Origin: Serinibacter arcticus
Lineage (GTDB): Bacteria > Actinomycetota > Actinomycetes > Actinomycetales > Beutenbergiaceae
Direction of reading: 5' to 3'
Length of the DNA stretch: 64,000 bases
Assembly: GCF_004786095.1 (NCBI RefSeq)
Contig: NZ_RHPJ01000005.1
Coordinates: 1 to 64,000 of the forward strand
The position numbers and the translations under genes are program-made. The number at the start of each line of letters is the position of its first letter. The first letter of the stretch is position 1. The notes beneath the pieces were generated by a model. That model ran no database searches and was not told the DNA's origin. It saw only the letters and a program-made list of their open reading frames with translations. This document shows positions 49,744 through 57,736 of this stretch, piece after piece.

Positions 49744-49764
49744 TAGAGTTCGGGTCACCAAACT
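49744..49764 (+). promoter_or_regulatory. Promoter with DtxR/MntR-like box of the metal importer
   Basis: A -10-like TAGAGT (49744-49749) overlaps the imperfect palindrome AGTTCGGGTCACCAAACT (49747-49764; pattern AGTTnGG-N4-CCnAACT). Its TTnGG-N4-CCnAA form resembles DtxR/MntR-family boxes. A metal-loaded repressor there would shut the importer when metal is plentiful. Confidence 0.55.
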
Positions 49765-49794
49765 TTCGATGTCGGCCCACCTGTGGAGGACGTG

Positions 49795-50754
49795 ATGAGA
49801 CGAACGACGGCGCTGCTCGCAGCCACCCTCCTCCCCGCCCTGGGCGCGCTCACCGCGTGCAGCCCCGGCGCCGTCGACCCCGCCCCGGCCGAGTCCACCA
49901 CCGATCGGCACGACGACCCCCGCCCCGTCGTCCTGACCACCTTCACCGTGCTCGCCGACATCGTGCGCAACGTCGCCGGGGACCACGTGCGGGTGGAGTC
50001 GCTGACGCGCGTGGGAGCCGAGATCCACGGGTACGAGCCGACGCCGCAGGACATCGCGCGCGCCGCCGGGGCCGACCTGGTGCTGGACAACGGACTCGGG
50101 CTGGAGGCGTGGTTCGCGGCGTTCACCGCCGAGTCCGGCGCCCCGCACGTGACGCTGAGCGACGGCGTCGAGACGCTCCCGATCGGGGAGGGCAGCGAGG
50201 ACACCGGGGCCGCCAACCCGCACGCGTGGATGTCTCCGAGCAACATCCACCTCTACCTCGACGCGACGGTCGAGGCGCTGAGCGATCTCGTGCCCGCCCA
50301 CGCTGCCGACTTCGCTGCCAACGCCGCGGACTACGGCGCCCAGGTCGACGCGGTGCGCGTGGAGCTGATCGACGACCTCGCCGCCGTCCAGCCCGACCAG
50401 CGCGTCCTCGTCACGTGCGAGGGCGCCTTCTCCTACCTGGCCGCGGACGTCGGGCTCGACGAGGTCTACCTGTGGCCGGTGAACGCCGAGCAGCAGTCGA
50501 CGCCGCGCCAGGTCGCGGCCGTGATCGACGCCGTGCGCGAGCTAGAGATCCCCGCCGTCTTCTGCGAGTCGACCGTCTCGGCGACCGGGATGGAGCAGGT
50601 GGCGCTCGAGACCGGCGCGGCCTTCGGCGGCACCCTCTACGTCGACTCGCTCTCGGAGCCCGACGGTCCCGTGCCGACCTACCTCGACCTGCTGCGCCAC
50701 GACGCGACGACCATCGCCGCGGGGCTGACCGGCACGACCGGAGGGTCCCGATGA
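49795..50754 (+). CDS. Metal ABC transporter substrate-binding lipoprotein (Mn/Zn)
   Basis: A 319-residue cluster A-I binding protein. It is a lipoprotein: hydrophobic signal then L-T-A-C with Cys22. Likely ligands are His in I-H-G-Y-E-P-T-P-Q-D, His in N-P-H-A-W-M-S-P, Glu in C-E-S-T-V-S and Asp in Y-V-D-S-L-S. A His/His/Glu/Asp set is typical of Mn(II) proteins such as PsaA, and there is no His-rich loop of ZnuA type, so Mn is favoured over Zn. The ATPase gene overlaps it as ATGA. ATG at 49795 has GGAGG upstream. Confidence 0.9.
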   Translation: MRRTTALLAATLLPALGALTACSPGAVDPAPAESTTDRHDDPRPVVLTTFTVLADIVRNVAGDHVRVESLTRVGAEIHGYEPTPQDIARAAGADLVLDNGLGLEAWFAAFTAESGAPHVTLSDGVETLPIGEGSEDTGAANPHAWMSPSNIHLYLDATVEALSDLVPAHAADFAANAADYGAQVDAVRVELIDDLAAVQPDQRVLVTCEGAFSYLAADVGLDEVYLWPVNAEQQSTPRQVAAVIDAVRELEIPAVFCESTVSATGMEQVALETGAAFGGTLYVDSLSEPDGPVPTYLDLLRHDATTIAAGLTGTTGGSR

Positions 50755-51479
50755 CCGCCGGGATCGCCCTCACCGACGTCACCGTCCGTTACGGCGACGT
50801 CGTCGCGCTCGAGCGAGCCACCCTCGCCGTCGGTGCGGGGCGCGTGTGCGGCCTCGTCGGGACCAACGGGTCGGGCAAGTCGACGCTCCTCAAGGCGCTG
50901 CTCGGCCTCGTCCGGCCCGACGGCGGCACCGTCACCGTGGCCGGTGGCTCGCCGCAGGCGGCCCGACGGCGCGCGCTCGTCGCGTACGTGCCGCAGGCCG
51001 AGCAGGTCGACGTGGCGTTTCCGCTCGACGTGCGCGGCGTCGTCGAGCAGGGCCGCTACGGCCACCTGGGACCGACGCGCCGGCTGCGCCCGGCCGATCG
51101 CGACGCCGTCGAGCAGGCCCTCGCGCGGGTCGGCCTGACCGACCTCGCGCACCGCACGGTCGTCGCGCTGTCGGGCGGCCAGCGCAAGCGTGCGTTCGTC
51201 GCTCGCGCGCTGGCGCAGGAGGCGAGCGTGCTGCTGCTGGACGAGCCGTTCGCCGGCGTCGACCGACCGTCGCAGGACACCATCAGCGGCGTGCTGCGCG
51301 AGCTGGCCGACGGCGGAGCGTGCGTCGTCGTCGCCACGCACGATCTCGCGGGACTGCCCGAGCTCGCCGACGAGGCCGCGCTGCTGGCCGGGCGCCGCGT
51401 GCTCGTGCACGACACGCCCGCCGTCGTGCTGCGCCCCGAGACGCTGGCGCTGACGTTCGGCCTCGGGGGTGAGCGATGA
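50751..51479 (+). CDS. Metal ABC transporter ATP-binding protein
   Basis: A 242-residue ATPase of the Mn/Zn importer: Walker A G-T-N-G-S-G-K-S-T, signature L-S-G-G-Q-R-K-R, Walker B V-L-L-L-D-E-P-F-A-G-V-D and H-loop A-T-H-D. The D-E-P-F-A-G-V-D form is common in Mn/Zn importers. It overlaps both neighbours by 4 bp, so all three importer parts are co-translated. Confidence 0.94.
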   Translation: MTAGIALTDVTVRYGDVVALERATLAVGAGRVCGLVGTNGSGKSTLLKALLGLVRPDGGTVTVAGGSPQAARRRALVAYVPQAEQVDVAFPLDVRGVVEQGRYGHLGPTRRLRPADRDAVEQALARVGLTDLAHRTVVALSGGQRKRAFVARALAQEASVLLLDEPFAGVDRPSQDTISGVLRELADGGACVVVATHDLAGLPELADEAALLAGRRVLVHDTPAVVLRPETLALTFGLGGER

Positions 51480-52417
51480 CCGGTGTCGATCTGCTGGAGC
51501 CGCTGCAGTACGCGTTCATGCAGCGCGCGCTGCTGGTCGCCGTCGTGGCGGCCGTGGTGTGCGCGCTGCTCTCGTGCTGGCTCGTGCTGATGGGCTGGTC
51601 GCTGATGGGCGACGCCGTCTCGCACTCGGTGCTGCCCGGCGTCGTGCTCGCCTACGTGGTCGGGGCGCCGTTCGCGCTGGGGGCGGTGGTGTTCGGCGTC
51701 GGAGCCGTCGCACTCATCGGCGTGGTGCGGGGGCGCGGCCGGATCCGCGAGGACGCGGCGATCGGCGTCGTGTTCACGTCGCTGTTCGCGCTGGGGCTCG
51801 TGCTCGTCTCGATCACGCCCAGCCAGGTCGACCTCGGCCACATCGTGTTCGGGAATCTGCTCGGCGTGGCGGCGGCCGACGTGCTGCAGGTCCTCGTCGT
51901 CGGCGCGGTGGTCGTGGCGGCGCTGCTGCTCAAACGGCGCGACCTGGTGCTCGTGGCGTTCGACCCGACGCACGCGCACGCCGTCGGACTCTCCCCGCGC
52001 CGGCTCGAGGCGCTGCTGCTCGGCCTGCTCGCGCTGACCAGCGTGGTCGCGCTGCAGGCGGTCGGCGTGGTGCTGGTCGTCGCGCTGCTGGTGATCCCTG
52101 GCGCGACGGCGCGGCTCCTGACCGAGCGGTTCTCGCGGATGCTGGTCGTCGCACCGGCGATCTCGGCGCTCTGCGCGCTCGGCGGGGTGTGGTCGAGCTA
52201 CTTCCTCGACACGGCGAGCGGGCCGTCGATCGTGGTCGCGCTCGGGATCGTGTTCGCGGTGACGTTCCTCCTCGCGCCGAGGCACGGTGTCCTGCCCCAG
52301 GTGTGGCGACGACGGCGCGCCCGTCGGGGCGGTGGCACCGGGACGGGAGCCGGAGCCGTCAGAGCACGCGCGCGAGCTGCTCCAGCTGGGCGAGACGGTC
52401 CTCGCCCACGGGGGTGA
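51476..52417 (+). CDS. Metal ABC transporter permease
   Basis: A 313-residue ABC-3 permease with eight to nine helices. The family marks G-D-A-V-S-H-S-V-L-P-G-V and G-N-L-L-G-V are present. The last ~50 residues are an Arg/Gly/Ala-rich tail that runs through the end of the convergent LLM gene (59-bp overlap), so it may be a read-through extension without function. It completes the three-gene importer. Confidence 0.93.
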   Translation: MTGVDLLEPLQYAFMQRALLVAVVAAVVCALLSCWLVLMGWSLMGDAVSHSVLPGVVLAYVVGAPFALGAVVFGVGAVALIGVVRGRGRIREDAAIGVVFTSLFALGLVLVSITPSQVDLGHIVFGNLLGVAAADVLQVLVVGAVVVAALLLKRRDLVLVAFDPTHAHAVGLSPRRLEALLLGLLALTSVVALQAVGVVLVVALLVIPGATARLLTERFSRMLVVAPAISALCALGGVWSSYFLDTASGPSIVVALGIVFAVTFLLAPRHGVLPQVWRRRRARRGGGTGTGAGAVRARARAAPAGRDGPRPRG

Positions 52418-53336
52418 GCACGATGCTGGTGGCGCCGGCGTCGTGCCGCGCGGCGATCTTCGCGCGCACCGCATCCGGTGTTCCGGCGAGGCTCAGCGCG
52501 TCGACCCAGGCGAGCGGGAGGGCCTCGGCGAACGCGGCGGGTGACTCGCACCGGCCGCGCAGCTCGGCGAGGTCGTCGGCGAAGTCGAGGTCGACCAGGT
52601 GCGGGGCCCAGTCCGGCTCGCCGACGTAGGCCAGACCGGGGCGGACGGCCTCGAGGGCGGCGTCGCCGTCGTCGTCCACGCGGGCGACGTCGTAGGTGAT
52701 GAGCTCGTGCGGGCCGTCGGCCGCGATGTGGCCGAGTGCCGCGCGGATGTAGGTGGGCGGCGCGGGTTCGGCGAGCAGGGTGCCGTCGGCGACCCGGCCC
52801 GACAGCGCGAGCGACCGCGGACCGCGGACGCCGAGGACGACGGGCGGGACGACGTCGGGCAGCTGGTCGAACTCCTCGTGGTGCAGCGTGACGTAGCGGC
52901 CCTGCGGCACGGGGGTGCCGCGCAGCACGTGGCGCACCGCCGTCGTCGTCTCCTCCAGGAGCGTCAGGGGGCTCGCGGGCCATGCGCCGAGGCTGCGCAT
53001 CCAGCCGGGCATGCCGTGCCCGAGGCCGGCGATCACGCGGCCGGGGAAGAGCTGGCCGAGCGTCGCGATCTCCATCGCCGCGAACGCGGGGTGGCGCGCG
53101 GCGGCCGGGGCGATGCCGATCCCGACCGTGATCCGGTCGGTGACGGCCAGCACGGCCGAGGCCTGCGCGACGCCGCCGCGGAAGCCGAGGTCCTCCACGA
53201 CCCAGAGCTCGTCGAACCCGAGCTCGTCGGCGCGACGGGCGAACGCGAGCACCCCGGAGGCGGGCAGATCGCGCGGCAGCATCACCCCCACGCGGCGGGT
53301 CGAGGAGACGGTCGAGGCGGGAGCGTCGCTGGTCAC
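52359..53336 (-). CDS. LLM-class F420- or FMN-dependent oxidoreductase
   Basis: A 325-residue luciferase-like (beta/alpha)8 protein. It shows G-V-M-L-P-R-D, F-D-E-L-W-V-V-E-D-L, I-G-I-A-P-A-A-A-R-H-P-A and a G-L-G-H-G core, as in F420-dependent members, which dominate in actinobacteria. The substrate is unknown. GTG at 53336 starts just before the conserved strand. A stem-loop separates it from the GT2 gene upstream, so it probably has its own transcript. Confidence 0.88.
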   Translation of the reverse strand: MTSDAPASTVSSTRRVGVMLPRDLPASGVLAFARRADELGFDELWVVEDLGFRGGVAQASAVLAVTDRITVGIGIAPAAARHPAFAAMEIATLGQLFPGRVIAGLGHGMPGWMRSLGAWPASPLTLLEETTTAVRHVLRGTPVPQGRYVTLHHEEFDQLPDVVPPVVLGVRGPRSLALSGRVADGTLLAEPAPPTYIRAALGHIAADGPHELITYDVARVDDDGDAALEAVRPGLAYVGEPDWAPHLVDLDFADDLAELRGRCESPAAFAEALPLAWVDALSLAGTPDAVRAKIAARHDAGATSIVLTPVGEDRLAQLEQLARVL

Positions 53337-53369
53337 GTCACCATCCTGCCGGAAACCCCGAGAACGCCG

Positions 53370-53403
53370 CAGCTCGCGGTATCCGGCCGGATGCCGCGAG
53401 CTG
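53370..53403 (-). terminator. Hairpin terminator of the GT2 synthase gene
   Basis: CAGCTCGCGG (53370-53379) pairs with CCGCGAGCTG (53394-53403). The middle ATCCGGCCGGAT is itself a perfect palindrome, so the whole 34 nt can fold with only one wobble pair. It lies 32 bp after the GT2 stop. Confidence 0.7.
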
Positions 53404-53434
53404 GGACGGGCTCGGCGGAGGGGAGGGGGATCCG

Positions 53435-54952
53435 TCAGGCGCGGTAGCCGTACTGGCGCCGCGTGAGCTGGCGGAGCATGAACAGCGTCTGCAGCGCGGT
53501 GAGGATCGCGAGCAGCGGCCAGCCGACCCACAGGATCGACGCCTGCGCCACGACCGGCAGCGCGTTCCAGCCGTAGACGATGGCGGCGAGGCCGACGACG
53601 GCGACGATCAGCGGCGTGAGGTGGGCCCAGCCGGCACCGCGCTCGGCGCGGGCCTGCGCGGCCCAGTTGTCCGTGCGGACCTTCGAGAGGAACTTCGTCC
53701 ACGCCCGGATGAAGTGACCGATGCGGACCCACATGTAGATCTCGGCCGGCACGAGCGTCGCCGCGAACAGCACGTCGCGCCACGTCCGTCCCTGGATCGA
53801 CATCGCGATGCGGACGTTCAGCGCCGTCGCGACGATCGGCGGGATGAGCCAGATCGGCGACAGCACGAGGGCGTCGATCGACAGCGCGCCGATCAGGAGG
53901 GCGAGAAAGCTGATGCGCGTGAAGATGTTCACGAGCATGCCGATGTTCTCGATCCAGCGCAGGCGCAGGTTCGGGTGGAACGGCTGGCCCGAGGTGTCAC
54001 CTCGCTGGCCCGGCCACATCAGGTCGATCGCGCCGTAGTTCCACTTCACCTGCTGACCGTCCAGGGCGCGGATGTTGTCCATGCCGCCCACGACGGCGCG
54101 CGCCGTCGCACTGATCTTGGTGGAGTAGCCCAGGTTCTTGATCTGGAGGCTGAGGAGGGAGTCCTCGACCTCGGAGTCGCTGACCCACGGGGTGTCCTGG
54201 TGGTACTGGGCCATGACCTCGTGGAGCGCGGAGATGCGGAAGATGGAGGACTGGCCGCCGAGGACGGCCATGTTGCGGCCGCGCAGCAGGTTCTGCAGGT
54301 TGAACGCCGCGAACTGCGCGCGCTGACCCGTCAGGAGGAGGGAGGCGATCGGGTTCCTCGTGTGGTTGTCCACGGTGTAGATCGCGGAGATGCCACCGAT
54401 GCGGGGGTCGGAGGTGATCTCGGCCTCCATCAGCTCCAGCGCGTCGGGGGACATCACGGTGTCGCCGTCGACCCCGAGCAGGAAGTCCGCACCGTCGGCC
54501 AGGCGGAAGCCGTAGTTGAGGGCACCGACCTTCTTGTCCGGCACCTTGCCCATGTCGTGCACGTAGATCGCGGTGTTCTGGATGGCGTCACCGCGCTCGA
54601 CGCTGTACTCGCCGGCGAACTTCTTGGCCAGGTCGAAGGAGTTGTCCGAGGAGTTGTTGATGATGACGTGCACCGCGTCCGGGAGCCGCGTCTGGGCCAG
54701 GAGCCCCTCGAGCACGGACTCGATCGTCTCGGCCTCGTTGTAGGCCGGGATGATGCACACGATCTGCGCGCGCCGCGTGGTCTCGACGATCGCGAGCTCC
54801 TCGGCCGAGAAGTCGAACGCGTCCTCCACGACGGGGGCGTAGACGGTGACGTCGGAACCGGTCATCTCGATCTCCACAGGTACGGGCGCCCGGCCAGTTC
54901 CGGACGTCGAGAAGACTGCGCTGCGATTGTCAGCGGTACCTGCAGCGGACAT
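53435..54952 (-). CDS. GT2 family membrane glycosyltransferase (polysaccharide synthase-like)
   Basis: A 505-residue GT2 processive-type enzyme. After ~60 polar residues come I-I-P-A-Y-N-E, then N-Y-G-F, G-V-D-G-D-T (the DxD metal site), E-V-E-D-S-L-L-S-L-Q-I-K-N-L-G-Y (catalytic Asp region) and Q-Q-V-K-W-N-Y-G, a variant of Q-x-x-R-W with Lys for Arg. About five C-terminal helices follow (from ~335). It likely builds or extends a surface glycan while moving it across the membrane; polymer identity is unknown. Upstream DNA has a TCTTC/GAAGA dyad. Confidence 0.87.
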   Translation of the reverse strand: MSAAGTADNRSAVFSTSGTGRAPVPVEIEMTGSDVTVYAPVVEDAFDFSAEELAIVETTRRAQIVCIIPAYNEAETIESVLEGLLAQTRLPDAVHVIINNSSDNSFDLAKKFAGEYSVERGDAIQNTAIYVHDMGKVPDKKVGALNYGFRLADGADFLLGVDGDTVMSPDALELMEAEITSDPRIGGISAIYTVDNHTRNPIASLLLTGQRAQFAAFNLQNLLRGRNMAVLGGQSSIFRISALHEVMAQYHQDTPWVSDSEVEDSLLSLQIKNLGYSTKISATARAVVGGMDNIRALDGQQVKWNYGAIDLMWPGQRGDTSGQPFHPNLRLRWIENIGMLVNIFTRISFLALLIGALSIDALVLSPIWLIPPIVATALNVRIAMSIQGRTWRDVLFAATLVPAEIYMWVRIGHFIRAWTKFLSKVRTDNWAAQARAERGAGWAHLTPLIVAVVGLAAIVYGWNALPVVAQASILWVGWPLLAILTALQTLFMLRQLTRRQYGYRA

Positions 54953-54982
54953 CAGGGCCTACCTAAGATTGCGTTAAGGGTG

Positions 54983-54998
54983 TCTTCTTGCGTGAAGA
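54983..54998. promoter_or_regulatory. Dyad upstream of the GT2 synthase gene
   Basis: TCTTC-N6-GAAGA sits in the only AT-richer patch of this gap, about 30 bp upstream of the GT2 start on the minus strand. It may be an operator. The neighbouring TAAGATTGCGTTAA could include the -10, but I cannot fix hexamers. Confidence 0.35.
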
Positions 54999-55086
54999 TA
55001 TCCCGGCGTCGGCGGACCCGTCTAGCCCCCACCGAGTCGCCCCCGTCACACGGCCCCGTACGGGGCCGTCCGCGCGGCCGTGCGGC

Positions 55087-55689
55087 TCAGATCTCGAAGC
55101 CGTCCGGGACAGCCACGAGCTCGACCGCGGCGCCGCCGCCGGGGGTCGTGGACCGCACGCGCAGCACCCAGCCGCCGCACTCCGCGAGCTGGTCGACCCT
55201 CACCAGGGCGTCGCACTCGACCGCGTCGACCTCGGCCCACTCCTGCTCCTGCGTCGTGTCCCACGTGGCGGCCGTCAGCGCGAGCTGGACGACGACGTCG
55301 CCCGCCTCGCCGTCGCCCGCCTCACCGTCACCCGTGGAGCCGACCGTGAGCGTGGCGGCCGTGGCCGCGCCGTCGACCCCGAGCGCGGACGGCACCGCCG
55401 GATCGCTCACCGCTCGGCCCGGCTCGACCGCGTAGCGGCCGGTGCCCGGCACCGCCCCGGCGTCGCCCCAGGTCGCGGCGAGCTCGGCCGCGCGGTCCTG
55501 CGCGGCGAGGAGCTCGGCGTCGTCGTCATCGCTCCCGCCCGCGGTGGTCGAGCCCCGGTCGGACGACGACGAAGGCTCCGGCGGCTCCCGACCGGCCTCG
55601 TCCGGGGTGCACGCGGCGAGCGAGGCCGCGAGGCCGAGACCCAGCGCGGCGAGCAGCGCGCGGGTCTGACGCGAGCGAGCGCTCCTCAC
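55087..55689 (-). CDS. Lipoprotein paralogue of the calpain operon (putative inhibitor/immunity)
   Basis: A 200-residue protein with a basic N-terminus, a hydrophobic signal and the lipobox L-A-A-C (Cys26), then a Ser/Asp/Gly-rich linker. The C-terminal domain matches the product of the gene just upstream: R-A-A-E-L-A-A-T-W, G-T-G-R-Y-A-V, L-T-A-A-T-W-D-T, A-E-C-G-G-W-V-L-R-V and V-E-L-V-A-V-P-D-G-F. The family is unknown to me. GTG overlaps the previous stop (GTGA). The pairing with a cytosolic paralogue beside a WXG-domain protease suggests an immunity or inhibitor role outside the membrane. This is inference. Confidence 0.65.
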   Translation of the reverse strand: MRSARSRQTRALLAALGLGLAASLAACTPDEAGREPPEPSSSSDRGSTTAGGSDDDDAELLAAQDRAAELAATWGDAGAVPGTGRYAVEPGRAVSDPAVPSALGVDGAATAATLTVGSTGDGEAGDGEAGDVVVQLALTAATWDTTQEQEWAEVDAVECDALVRVDQLAECGGWVLRVRSTTPGGGAAVELVAVPDGFEI

Positions 55690-56243
55690 GTCCGCGTCTC
55701 CGCCGTTGCCGACGGGGCCGTCCTCGTCCCCGGGCGCACGTCCCACCCCTCGGGGATCGCGAGGAGCTCCAGCGTCCCCGAGCCGTCCGGGTCGACGTCC
55801 GTCAGCCGCAGCACCCAGCCGTCGCACTCGGCCACCTGACCGGGCAGCAGTCGCGCGCGGTCCTCGATCCGCTCGAACCCGCTCACCCTCCCGTCGGTGT
55901 CGGTGCGCCAGGTGCTCGCCGTCATCGGGAGCACGAGGTAGTGCGCGTCCCCGCCGCCACCACCGGGGACGGGGTAGGCGCCGGCCGAGCCGACGTCGCA
56001 CGCGGCCCGCGCGGACGCGTCGCCGCCGGCCGCTGCGAGCCGTGGCAGCGCGGGCTCCGGCACCGGGATCGCGTTGCGCACGCGGTAGCGATCGGTGCCC
56101 TCGAGCGGCGCGGCACCCTCCCAGCGGGCGGTCAGCTCCCGGGCGCGCACCTGGGAGCGCTCGAACCGGTCGTCGGCGGGAGCCCCGCCCGCGGGCGCAC
56201 CCGCCCCGGGCGCACCGCCGTCGTGGTCGAAGCCGTCGCTCAT
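55686..56243 (-). CDS. Cytosolic paralogue of the calpain operon (putative immunity/inhibitor)
   Basis: A 185-residue protein without signal peptide. After a Gly/Ala/Asp-rich start it has R-A-R-E-L-T-A-R-W, G-T-D-R-Y-R-V, M-T-A-S-T-W-R-T, A-E-C-D-G-W-V-L-R-L and L-E-L-L-A-I-P-E-G-W, the same order as in the lipoprotein downstream. ATG at 56243 is preferred because AGGAGGG lies eight bases upstream; an ATG at 56261 would overlap the protease stop as ATGA. It lies directly after the calpain gene, as immunity genes usually do. Function is inferred from this only. Confidence 0.68.
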   Translation of the reverse strand: MSDGFDHDGGAPGAGAPAGGAPADDRFERSQVRARELTARWEGAAPLEGTDRYRVRNAIPVPEPALPRLAAAGGDASARAACDVGSAGAYPVPGGGGGDAHYLVLPMTASTWRTDTDGRVSGFERIEDRARLLPGQVAECDGWVLRLTDVDPDGSGTLELLAIPEGWDVRPGTRTAPSATAETRT

Positions 56244-56257
56244 CGTCCCCACCCTCC

Positions 56258-57736
56258 TCATCGCTCGACCGCCGTGAACTTGTTGAAGTACCTGTCCAGC
56301 TCGTCCCGCGTCATCCAGCCCGGGTGGTTGTTGCCCCACGGGTTGCGGACGTAGTACCGCCCGTCGGACTCGCTCGTGATCGTGTACGCGTGGCCGGAGA
56401 CGATGCCGTCCATCGGCTCGCTCTTGAACTCACCCGGTGTGCTGGCGACCACGGTACGGCCGTCCTCGAGCGCCTCGGACACGTTGTCGGAGTCGTCCCA
56501 CTCGTCGGAGTCGTGGCCGGTCAGAGCCCGGCCCGCCTCCTTGGGCCAGTCGCCCTCGATGTTCCCGTAGGTGCCCTCGGTGCCGTCGCCGTCGTCGTAG
56601 AACTGGGCCATCGCCTTCTCCACGTACGCGGGCCACGCCGGTCCGGTGCTCAGGTCACCGGAGCCGGGCCGCACGCCGCGGTAGCTCTGGCCGTCGCCCG
56701 TGGGCAGCTCGCCGTTGACCGTCACGGGCACGCGGTTGCCCTTGTCGTCGTAGAGGTAGACGGTCACCGTGCCGTTGGCGTTCGGGACCACGTGGTTCTG
56801 GACCCAGTCCGGGTCCTCGTCCACCACGCCGGCGAGCGTCGCGAGGTACCAGCAGTCGCCGTAGGAGCCCTGGTTGATGTCGTTCATCCAGTCGTGGCCC
56901 TCGACGTCCTCGGGGAAGATCGGCAGGTCGCCGCCGCTGCCGGGGGTCGTCCAGCCGGCACCGTCGCCGGGGTTCGGCTGTGCGCCGGGCACGGCGTCGA
57001 CGATCTTGGGCAGCAGGAGCGGGTCGGCGTCGCGCATCAGGCGGTCGATGAGGATCGAGCGCATCGGCTGGCCGAGGCCGTCGAAGAGCCGCTCGATGTC
57101 CTCGCGCGAGGTGGAGGCGAGCCAGTCGTTCAGCTCGTCGTCGCTCAGCTCCATCAGGTCCTCGATGTACTGGTTGCGCTGCAGCCAGAACCCCTCGGGG
57201 ATCTCGCCGAGCGGCGAGCGCCCGGAGAACCCCTCCGGCAGGTCGGGCCGGTTCGCGTTCAGCACGTCGCGGCAGGCGTCGACCGCCTCCTTCGCGGTGT
57301 CCAGGGCCGAGGCGTGGTCGCCGTCGAGCTCGCCGAGCAGCGTGAGGTGATCGAGGTCGAGGAGGAAGGACTCCTTGCCGTCGACGCACGGCTCCTCCGA
57401 ACCCGACGGCCAGTGGTCGTCGAAGCGCCCGCGCACCTCCTCGACGTCGGCGCGCGCGGCGGTGAGCGTCGACTCGTAGGCGCGCACCGCCGCCTCGACG
57501 GTGTCCATGGTCGCCACCGCCCTGCCCAGGCTCTCGCGCAGCGTCACGACCCGGGCCAGCGCCACCATGCCCGCCACTCCCCCGGACCAGCCGGTGTCGA
57601 GGTCGGAGAGCACGGGGCCGAGCGGTGCGTGCAGCGTCTCGCACGCCGAACCGAACGCGACCACGGCGGTCGCCAGCTCCGCGATGTCGGAGGGAAGGTC
57701 CTTCGGCATCTCGTACCGGTCGGTCCCGCTGGTCAC
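56258..57736 (-). CDS. Calpain-type cysteine protease with WXG-like N-terminal domain
   Basis: A 492-residue protein. Residues ~1-110 are two long helices around T-G-W-S-G-G, a W-x-G turn as in WXG100 proteins. A central helical region follows. From ~275 there is a calpain (C2) catalytic domain: N-Q-G-S-Y-G-D-C-W-Y-L with Cys295 and oxyanion Gln289, V-S-G-H-A-Y-T-I with His449, and V-R-N-P-W-G-N-N with Asn465. No signal peptide is present. GTG overlaps the stop of the small EspC-like gene. Bacterial calpain domains are often toxin or effector modules; type VII export is inferred from the WXG domain and partner gene. Confidence 0.85.
   Translation of the reverse strand: MTSGTDRYEMPKDLPSDIAELATAVVAFGSACETLHAPLGPVLSDLDTGWSGGVAGMVALARVVTLRESLGRAVATMDTVEAAVRAYESTLTAARADVEEVRGRFDDHWPSGSEEPCVDGKESFLLDLDHLTLLGELDGDHASALDTAKEAVDACRDVLNANRPDLPEGFSGRSPLGEIPEGFWLQRNQYIEDLMELSDDELNDWLASTSREDIERLFDGLGQPMRSILIDRLMRDADPLLLPKIVDAVPGAQPNPGDGAGWTTPGSGGDLPIFPEDVEGHDWMNDINQGSYGDCWYLATLAGVVDEDPDWVQNHVVPNANGTVTVYLYDDKGNRVPVTVNGELPTGDGQSYRGVRPGSGDLSTGPAWPAYVEKAMAQFYDDGDGTEGTYGNIEGDWPKEAGRALTGHDSDEWDDSDNVSEALEDGRTVVASTPGEFKSEPMDGIVSGHAYTITSESDGRYYVRNPWGNNHPGWMTRDELDRYFNKFTAVER

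Noticed and set aside
55310-55345. Short repeated codons (GDGEAGDGEAGD) as a possible variable repeat
   Set aside because: Only two units, in a flexible acidic loop of the lipoprotein; too little to claim a contingency locus.
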